Position numbers and translations under genes: made by a program
In this document: piece after piece, positions 58,815 through 64,000 of the stretch
Numbering within the stretch: the first letter of the stretch is position 1
Layout: each line of letters starts with the position of its first letter
The notes under the pieces: generated by a model
Seen by the model: only the letters and a program-made list of their open reading frames with translations
What the model was told of the DNA's origin: nothing
Databases searched by the model: none
From: JAYSYM01 sp964543475
GTDB taxonomy: Bacteria > Bdellovibrionota > Bdellovibrionia > Bdellovibrionales > JAMPXM01
Direction: 5' to 3'
DNA length: 64,000 nucleotides
NCBI GenBank assembly: GCA_964543475.1
Contig: CAZIYJ010000008.1
Coordinates: 65,463 to 129,462, forward strand

Positions 58815-59619
58815 AGCCAGCGGGCCAATCGATAAGCGAGGGACTTGGGCGAAGGCTCTGCTCTCGCTCACTTTTTCAATTTTCATAATTCTTGGCATAA
58901 GATGGGCTTTTCTCGAGCCTTATATCATTCCCTCTGAAAGCATGGTTCCGACTCTTTTAGTTCACGATCACATCGCCGTTAACAAGTTTGCCTACGGGCT
59001 TAGAGTTCCATTCACTCAAAAATGGTTGCTTAAATTTTCTGGTCCGAAGCGAGGCGATATCGTTGTTTTTAGATCAATCGAAGACCCGCAGACCTTTTTA
59101 ATTAAAAGAGTAGTCGGTTTGCCCGGGGACAAAATTGAAACAAGCCATCGCTACCTAAAGATAAATGAAAAAGTTGTCGTGCAACGTGCTGCCACTGCTG
59201 AAGAACAATTGGCTTTTCGAGTTCGAGAGAATCGTAGTGGTGACTTAAATTCGAATTTTCCGTTTTTCATTGAGAATTTAGACGGCTTCGAACACATCAT
59301 CGCGTATGAGGGAGAAGGAGATAAGGAAAATCCAATCTACGAGGATGAAGATTTCTCGTCAGCATTAGGGGCAACTGCAACTGGCAAAGTATTGTTGCCC
59401 ACAAAAGATTTCGAAGTTCCTCAAGGCCACTATTTCATGATGGGCGATAATCGCGACAACTCCAGCGATAGCCGCATGTGGGGACCTCTTCCTCACGAAA
59501 ATATTTTAGGCAGGGCGAGTGTAATTTGGCTTAGTTGCGACGAAATGGCCGAAGGCTCGAGCCGCCTTTGTAACTTTGCGACTCTCAGAAGTGAGCGCAT
59601 ATTCAGCAAAGTTCACTAG
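58804..59619 (+). CDS. lepB: Signal peptidase I, second of three
   Basis: This paralogue has Ser46 (IPSESMVPTL) and Lys101 (LIKRVVGLPGD), with box E MMGDNRDNSSDSRMWG, so it should be active. It shares with the first copy the box C region (NKFAYGLRVPFTQKWL) and the SCDEMAEGSSRLCNFATLRSERIFSKV ending, which is close to the first copy's C-terminus. This indicates a recent duplication of that pair. An insert between boxes D and E differs in sequence and may alter substrate choice. Confidence 0.92.
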   Translation: MFARASGPIDKRGTWAKALLSLTFSIFIILGIRWAFLEPYIIPSESMVPTLLVHDHIAVNKFAYGLRVPFTQKWLLKFSGPKRGDIVVFRSIEDPQTFLIKRVVGLPGDKIETSHRYLKINEKVVVQRAATAEEQLAFRVRENRSGDLNSNFPFFIENLDGFEHIIAYEGEGDKENPIYEDEDFSSALGATATGKVLLPTKDFEVPQGHYFMMGDNRDNSSDSRMWGPLPHENILGRASVIWLSCDEMAEGSSRLCNFATLRSERIFSKVH

Positions 59620-59664
59620 CTGCTCTGTTGCTTCCTACTTAAGCTGTGGTTAAGCTAACTAGGC

Positions 59665-60375
59665 GTGGCAAAAAAAGATCCGATTCGTACCCGCATTTTA
59701 CTTCGTGAATACCTCGAGAGTTTGATCGTTGCGGTCTTGCTTGCGTTGATCATCCGCTTTTTCGTGATTTCAGCTTACAAAATTCCCACCGGTTCAATGG
59801 TGCCGACTCTCAAAGTTGGCGACTTTATTTTTTCTTATCGACTTCCTTATGGGGTTCCGATTCCGTTTTCTGGTGGCAAACGAATCGGGTCAGAGCTTCC
59901 AAAGCGAGGTGATGTCGTCGTTTTTCGTTATCCCGAAAATCCTCGAGTTAATTACGTTAAACGGGTCATCGGTTTGCCCGGCGATCGAATTGAAATAAAG
60001 AATCACAGTCTCTACATTAACGATCTGCAGTCGACTTACGAAATCAAATCGCCTGAGCTCATTGCAGACCTTCCCGGCAATGAGCTTTATGATGTCTATT
60101 CTGAGAAAGTAGGAGAGTCAGAGCACCTAATTCTTCGAAGTAAAAACGATGAAGCTGATTTCTTTGGTCCGATGGTGGTTCCACCGGGCCAAGTCTTTGT
60201 ATTGGGAGATAATCGCGATACGAGCGATGACTCTCGCTACTGGGGATCAGTTCCAGTTCAAAATTTAGACGGAAAAGTCGTCATGATTTGGATGTCGTTT
60301 GATTGGAACCATCGCTGGGGCGACAATCGCCTCCCAACGATTAGAACCGAGCGACTCTTCAGATCGGTTGAGTAA
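59665..60375 (+). CDS. lepB: Signal peptidase I, third of three
   Basis: The most divergent of the three copies has Ser44 (IPTGSMVPTL), Lys99 (YVKRVIGLPGD) and box E VLGDNRDTSDDSRYWG. All catalytic residues are kept. It lacks the Cys-containing C-terminal block shared by the first two copies. It starts at GTG 59665, 45 bases after the second copy, with no strong ribosome site. It may cleave a different set of exported proteins. Confidence 0.92.
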   Translation: MAKKDPIRTRILLREYLESLIVAVLLALIIRFFVISAYKIPTGSMVPTLKVGDFIFSYRLPYGVPIPFSGGKRIGSELPKRGDVVVFRYPENPRVNYVKRVIGLPGDRIEIKNHSLYINDLQSTYEIKSPELIADLPGNELYDVYSEKVGESEHLILRSKNDEADFFGPMVVPPGQVFVLGDNRDTSDDSRYWGSVPVQNLDGKVVMIWMSFDWNHRWGDNRLPTIRTERLFRSVE

Positions 60376-60425
60376 GCTGTAGCGTGTGCCGCGCTGTAGC
60401 CTCAAAAATTTAATTCGGTCACGCA

Positions 60426-60455
60426 TTGACGCAATTTCAAGGGTCGATCTAGCAT
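60426..60455 (+). promoter_or_regulatory. Putative sigma-70 promoter for pyrB
   Basis: TTGACG (60426-60431) and TAGCAT (60450-60455) are separated by 18 bases. Transcription would begin near 60462-60464, at the pyrB ATG, which has no Shine-Dalgarno. It is the third candidate leaderless start in the window. Confidence 0.45.
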
Positions 60456-60463
60456 AGGTTTTA

Positions 60464-61381
60464 ATGTCAATCACTGGTCGCTCTGTTCTTTCAACTCAAG
60501 ATTTAACAATCGATCAAGCCCATTCAATTTTCGAATTAGCAGAGAAACTCCATAAGCAGGGAAGCACAATTCCTGCGATCAGCAAGTCGATGATCTGCGC
60601 TTTCTTTGAGCCGAGCACCCGAACTCGTTTGAGTTTCCAAATGGCTGCACTCCAAGCAGGAGTGCAGACGATTAATTTCGACACGACTCACTCTTCTCTT
60701 TCAAAAGGCGAAACTCTTGGCGATACCGTTTTAAATCTTGTAGCGATGAAGCCTGACCTTTTGGTCATTCGCTACGGTGACTCAGTTGAGCTTGATCAGC
60801 TTCTTCCTACTTTAAAAGTTCCAATTTTAAGCGGAGGAAGTGGCAGAAATGCTCATCCTACTCAAGCTCTGCTCGATGCCTTCACAATTCTAAAAGAGCG
60901 AGGTCGCCTAAGCGGTGAGAAAGTCTTTATCGTTGGAGATATCAAACACAGCCGTGTTGCTCGTTCAAATTATGAGCTGCTCACACGTCTCGGGTGCGAA
61001 GTTGGTTTCTGTGGCCCTAAAGCTATGCTTCCTTTGCAGGACGAGTTCCCAAAAGCGATATACTTCAGCTCTGTTAAAGAGGGTTTAGCTTGGGCTACGG
61101 TCTGCATGGGTTTGAGAATTCAGCTCGAGAGGCATTCCGCGGGTCTCATCGCCGGAGAAAATATCAGCGAAAGCGATTATCACGCCCGGTTCGGAATTAG
61201 TTCTTCGTTACTTAAGAGCTTTGCGAACGACGGAATTATCATGCATCCTGGACCCATCAATCAGGGATTAGAATTCGCATCAGAGGTCCTCGCAGATCAC
61301 CGGTGTCGTGTGCTTCAACAAGTAACTTACGGAGTCGCTGTTCGCGCAGCTCTCATCAAGAAAGTTTTAGGTGTTGCATGA
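60464..61381 (+). CDS. pyrB: Aspartate carbamoyltransferase, catalytic chain
   Basis: PyrB joins carbamoyl phosphate and aspartate in pyrimidine synthesis. The carbamoyl-phosphate site FEPSTRTRLSFQMAALQAG, the SGGSGRNAHPTQALLDAF block (family GDGxxxHPTQ) and VGDIKHSRVARSN are clear. The C-terminal HPGPINQGLEFASEV is also typical. The length of 305 residues is normal. No pyrI regulatory chain follows. Its stop overlaps the carA ATG, placing pyrB-carA-unknown-carB in one unit that channels carbamoyl phosphate to PyrB. Confidence 0.96.
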   Translation: MSITGRSVLSTQDLTIDQAHSIFELAEKLHKQGSTIPAISKSMICAFFEPSTRTRLSFQMAALQAGVQTINFDTTHSSLSKGETLGDTVLNLVAMKPDLLVIRYGDSVELDQLLPTLKVPILSGGSGRNAHPTQALLDAFTILKERGRLSGEKVFIVGDIKHSRVARSNYELLTRLGCEVGFCGPKAMLPLQDEFPKAIYFSSVKEGLAWATVCMGLRIQLERHSAGLIAGENISESDYHARFGISSSLLKSFANDGIIMHPGPINQGLEFASEVLADHRCRVLQQVTYGVAVRAALIKKVLGVA

Positions 61382-62463
61382 GAAAAAACGGGAAAGCATC
61401 AACCGGATTTCTTGTTTTAGAGTCAGGTGAATGTTTCCAGGGAGACTGGCGCGGCGGCCGCGAGCAGGCAGGAGAAGTCGTCTTCAATACTTCCCATTCA
61501 GGTTACGAAGAGATTGCAACTGACCCATCTTACTTTTCTCAAATCATGGTGATGACAGCGCCCATGCAAGGAAACTACGGGGCAGACCGTGCCTTCTGGG
61601 AATCTAATAAAGTTTGGATATCAGGATTCGTGTGCCTCGAAATGCAAGAGTCGACACGCGATCGCAGCTGGCTTGATCTTCTCGATAAGTCCGAAGTGCC
61701 AGTCATTAGCGATCTCGATACGCGAGAAATAGTATTGCGTCTTCGCGAGCAGGGCACACCTTGGGGTGCTGTTGTAAAGGCCGAAACAAAAGAAGCAGCT
61801 TTAGAACGCGCGCATCAGCTCATCGCTCAAAAGAAAACAAATGATACCGACTGGGTTTATGCAGTTTCGCGTAAGCAAACTGAATTCTTAAAAGGTGGCA
61901 AACCGAACGGCCCGCGAATTGCGATCATGGACTACGGCTGTAAAGAAAATACGATTCGTGAATTGCAAGCTGCGAGCTCAGAGCTCGCGGTCTTTCCAAG
62001 CCGAACACCTTCAAGAGTGATCCGTGACTGGAGCCCTTCTGGAATTTTACTATCAAACGGGCCTGGTGACCCATCACTAGTTAAAGAGTCCGTCGAAACT
62101 GTGCGCGAGTTATTAGGGGAGATTCCTATCTTTGGAATTTGCATGGGAAATCAGATCCTCGGTCTTGCTCTGGGAGCAAAAACATTCAAACTCAAATTCG
62201 GCCACCGAGGCAGCAATCACCCAGTCAAAGATTTACTTTTAAACGAGATTTACGTGACCTCGCAAAATCACGGTTACGTCGTTGATCCAAACACATTGCC
62301 GTCAGATGTTCGCGTTAGTCATTGGAATCTCAACGATGAAACTGTCGAAGGTATCGAGTGCAAAGCTAAAAAGTGCTTTAGTGTCCAGTACCACCCCGAA
62401 AGTCATCCCGGGCCACGCGAAGCACGAAGGCTATTTGATTATTTTTTAAGTGAGCTAAAATGA
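61378..62463 (+). CDS. carA: Carbamoyl-phosphate synthase small subunit
   Basis: CarA releases ammonia from glutamine and passes it to CarB. The N-terminal domain (GFLVLESGECFQGDW, VFNTSHSGYEEIATDPSY) and the class I glutaminase domain are present. The nucleophile is in FGICMGNQILGLALG, and the His/Glu pair is in VQYHPESHPGP. The start at ATG 61378 overlaps the pyrB stop (ATGA) and gives 361 residues, close to the family size. The stop overlaps the next gene. Confidence 0.95.
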   Translation: MRKNGKASTGFLVLESGECFQGDWRGGREQAGEVVFNTSHSGYEEIATDPSYFSQIMVMTAPMQGNYGADRAFWESNKVWISGFVCLEMQESTRDRSWLDLLDKSEVPVISDLDTREIVLRLREQGTPWGAVVKAETKEAALERAHQLIAQKKTNDTDWVYAVSRKQTEFLKGGKPNGPRIAIMDYGCKENTIRELQAASSELAVFPSRTPSRVIRDWSPSGILLSNGPGDPSLVKESVETVRELLGEIPIFGICMGNQILGLALGAKTFKLKFGHRGSNHPVKDLLLNEIYVTSQNHGYVVDPNTLPSDVRVSHWNLNDETVEGIECKAKKCFSVQYHPESHPGPREARRLFDYFLSELK

Positions 62464-63104
62464 TATACGAAGAATTACAAGAGAGACTGATCCTACATTT
62501 TACCGGCGCATCTTTCGATGCAGAAGTTTCCGCTGCTAAAAGTGAATTTTTCGATGAAGCAGGCGTAATAGACGAAGAAAACATTCATTTTGAAATGCGA
62601 ATGACGCAGTTTTTAGAATGGTACCTTCTTACTCGAACGCTTCGTGATTTTCGCGAAACCCCGGCACAGCATGCTCTTTCTGATCAGACCTTCAAAATGG
62701 CAGAGCATGAGCGCCAACTGTTTTTGAATATTGCAAATTCACGCCATTCACTTTTTGAGTTTCTAAAGCTTCGCGGCGACGATGTTTACGTGCAGGATCT
62801 TTTCACCGGAGAGAAAACAGTTATTCACGACTCTCCGGTACGTATCGGCTTTAGCCGAGAAGAATTCTTCAGCGGACGTCTTATCCCAATCGAAGACGGT
62901 TACACGTTCGGTAAAGCTTTCTGCTTTCACCCAGAAGACGCCCGAAAATATATTTTGAACGAAGTCGACAAAGTTAAGAACGCTGATCATGAATTGCATG
63001 ATGCACTTATTCTTCGGCTAACTAAAATGCGCTACAAGTACGAACAATATCGGCATCTCAAACTTACTGATGTTTACACCAACGAACGACGCGTGAGGTT
63101 CTAG
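62460..63104 (+). CDS. Unknown protein encoded between carA and carB
   Basis: I do not recognise this 214-residue soluble protein. It starts in an ATGA overlap with carA and ends in an overlap with the carB GTG, so all three are translationally coupled. The N-terminal half is acidic and helical (FFDEAGVIDEENIHFEMRMTQFLEWYLLTRTL). The middle is beta-rich (FEFLKLRGDDVYVQDLFTGEKTVIHDSPVRIGFSREEFFSGRLIPIEDGYTF). The end is a basic helix (LRLTKMRYKYEQYRHLKL). No catalytic motif is evident. Such tight coupling suggests a role in, or regulation of, carbamoyl-phosphate synthesis, but that is inference. Confidence 0.75.
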   Translation: MIYEELQERLILHFTGASFDAEVSAAKSEFFDEAGVIDEENIHFEMRMTQFLEWYLLTRTLRDFRETPAQHALSDQTFKMAEHERQLFLNIANSRHSLFEFLKLRGDDVYVQDLFTGEKTVIHDSPVRIGFSREEFFSGRLIPIEDGYTFGKAFCFHPEDARKYILNEVDKVKNADHELHDALILRLTKMRYKYEQYRHLKLTDVYTNERRVRF

Positions 63105-64000
63105 TGCCAAGAATTCAGGGAATCAATAAAGTTTTGATCTTGGGCAGCGGCCCCATCGTCATCGGCCAAGCTTGCGAATTTGATTACTCTGGAACTCAAG
63201 CTTGCAAAGCGCTAATGAGCGAAGGCTTAGAGGTCATTCTCATCAACTCAAATCCGGCCACAATTATGACCGACCCTGATTTGGCAACTCGAGTTTACAT
63301 TGAGCCGCTCACGGTGCCATTTGTTGAGAAAGTGATCGAAAAAGAAAAGCCAGATGCAGTCATTCCAACTCTCGGGGGGCAAACGGCTCTCAACTTGGCA
63401 CTCAAGCTCGAGGAAGAGGGAATTTTAAAAAAGCATAACGTTCGGCTTCTTGGTGCGACGCCTGAAGTAATTCGGGCCGCAGAAGATCGTGAACTCTTTA
63501 GAGAGATTATTGCAAAAGTTGGCGCTCGTACTCCACGAAGTGTCATGGTCAGAGACTACAAGCAAGGTTTAGAGGCTGCCGAAACGCTGGGTTACCCAAT
63601 GATTCTTCGCCCTAACTACACGCTTGGTGGTGGTGGTGGTGGAATCGCTTACTCGGCCGAAGAATATGAAACAATGATTAGTCGGGCACTTGCAGAGAGC
63701 CCTACTTCAGAAGTTCTAGTTGAAGAAAGCATTCTCGGCTGGAAAGAATTTGAACTTGAAGTCATGCGGGACTCAAATGGAACATTCGTAATCATTTGTT
63801 CAATCGAGAACTTTGATCCATGCGGCGTTCATACAGGTGACAGTATTACTGTGGCTCCCCAGCAAACTCTAAGCGACCGCGCTTACCAAGAAATGCGCAC
63901 AGAGGCTCAACTAATTGTAAATGCTGTCGGGCTTGAAACTGGCGGCGCTAACATTCAATTCGCTGTTCATCCTACAACCGGTGAGCGAGTTGTGATCGAA
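63104..64000 (+). CDS. carB: Carbamoyl-phosphate synthase large subunit (partial, runs off the window)
   Basis: Translation from GTG 63104 gives 299 codons with no stop at the window end. The N-terminus is typical (VLILGSGPIVIGQACEFDYSGTQACKAL), followed by PDAVIPTLGGQTALNLALKL, ATP-grasp text LGGGGGGIAYSAEE and SIENFDPCGVHTGDSITVAPQQTL. CarB makes carbamoyl phosphate from bicarbonate, ammonia and two ATP. The full gene should run for about another 2.3 kb. The start overlaps the preceding stop. Confidence 0.95.
   Translation, partial: MPRIQGINKVLILGSGPIVIGQACEFDYSGTQACKALMSEGLEVILINSNPATIMTDPDLATRVYIEPLTVPFVEKVIEKEKPDAVIPTLGGQTALNLALKLEEEGILKKHNVRLLGATPEVIRAAEDRELFREIIAKVGARTPRSVMVRDYKQGLEAAETLGYPMILRPNYTLGGGGGGIAYSAEEYETMISRALAESPTSEVLVEESILGWKEFELEVMRDSNGTFVIICSIENFDPCGVHTGDSITVAPQQTLSDRAYQEMRTEAQLIVNAVGLETGGANIQFAVHPTTGERVVIE

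Noticed and set aside
1..64000. tRNA, rRNA, CRISPR, prophage or complete insertion sequence
   Set aside because: No cloverleaf with a GGTTCGA arm, no regularly spaced repeats with spacers, no phage structural genes and no transposase with paired ends were found by eye.

Overview
Organism. The window looks like chromosomal DNA of a Gram-negative bacterium related to Bdellovibrio (Bdellovibrionota). The lines of evidence are a complete Glt/Agl gliding-motility cluster of the Myxococcus/Bdellovibrio type, an FHA-GGDEF protein laid out like Bdellovibrio DgcB, several PilZ and FHA proteins, LPS and Kdo genes, Lpt genes, and an RNase Y-like protein. The genus cannot be fixed from the sequence alone. 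Coding density is high, most genes lie on the + strand, and many neighbours overlap by 1-4 bases (ATGA, GTGA or TAATG junctions), which indicates translational coupling. No rRNA, tRNA, CRISPR array, prophage or complete insertion sequence was seen.

Layout. 1-9.8 kb: heptose kinase (hldA), glutamate racemase (murI), a REP-associated tyrosine transposase behind a CAAA tetranucleotide tract, rlmN, a PfkB sugar kinase, a coiled-coil protein paired with a metallophosphoesterase, and pgi. 9.8-16.2 kb: an FHA-GGDEF diguanylate cyclase, an ECF sigma factor with a 39-residue ORF and a probable zinc-less anti-sigma protein in an overlapping chain, a 122-base element bounded by inverted repeats, a minus-strand envelope cluster (aminopeptidase, barrel, TonB-like), and a PilZ gene behind a sigma-28-like promoter. 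16.2-31 kb: PIN-PhoH ATPase, a SlyD-like PPIase with a 28-bp perfect hairpin in its leader, a CpaF-type ATPase with a cupredoxin-like protein, eno, an FtsB-like gene, polA without proofreading motifs, a four-helix-bundle gene bracketed by inverted repeats, a BamE-like lipoprotein, a FliL-like protein, and an FHA sigma-54 activator. 31-54.6 kb: engB, kdsB, pyrG, kdsD, a kdsC-like gene, the gliding cluster, an LptC-LptA fusion, lptB, rpoN, an rny-like gene and hpf. 54.7-64 kb: metK, an RHH protein, lepA, three tandem signal peptidases, pyrB, carA, an unknown gene, and the start of carB.

Main point. In Escherichia coli, kdsD-kdsC-lptC-lptA-lptB-rpoN-hpf is one contiguous block. Here the same order holds, but about 12-13 kb of gliding genes (two OM barrels, GltC-GltG-like proteins, AglR/Q/S motor) lie between the kdsC homologue and lptC. 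The kdsC homologue beside the junction has lost its catalytic Asp and its GDD motif, and lptC is fused to lptA. At the far edge of the gliding block sits a minus-strand protein with two GYF_2 domains and a PilZ domain. It could link c-di-GMP to gliding, since GYF domains also occur in the Myxococcus gliding protein GltJ.

Other recurring themes. Several intergenic regions carry degenerate repeats of two families or long hairpins next to genes. Three genes without a clear Shine-Dalgarno sequence (dgcB-like, polA, pyrB) have promoter-like boxes placed so that transcription would begin at the start codon, suggesting leaderless mRNAs. All functional calls are from reading motifs by eye; no database search was run.
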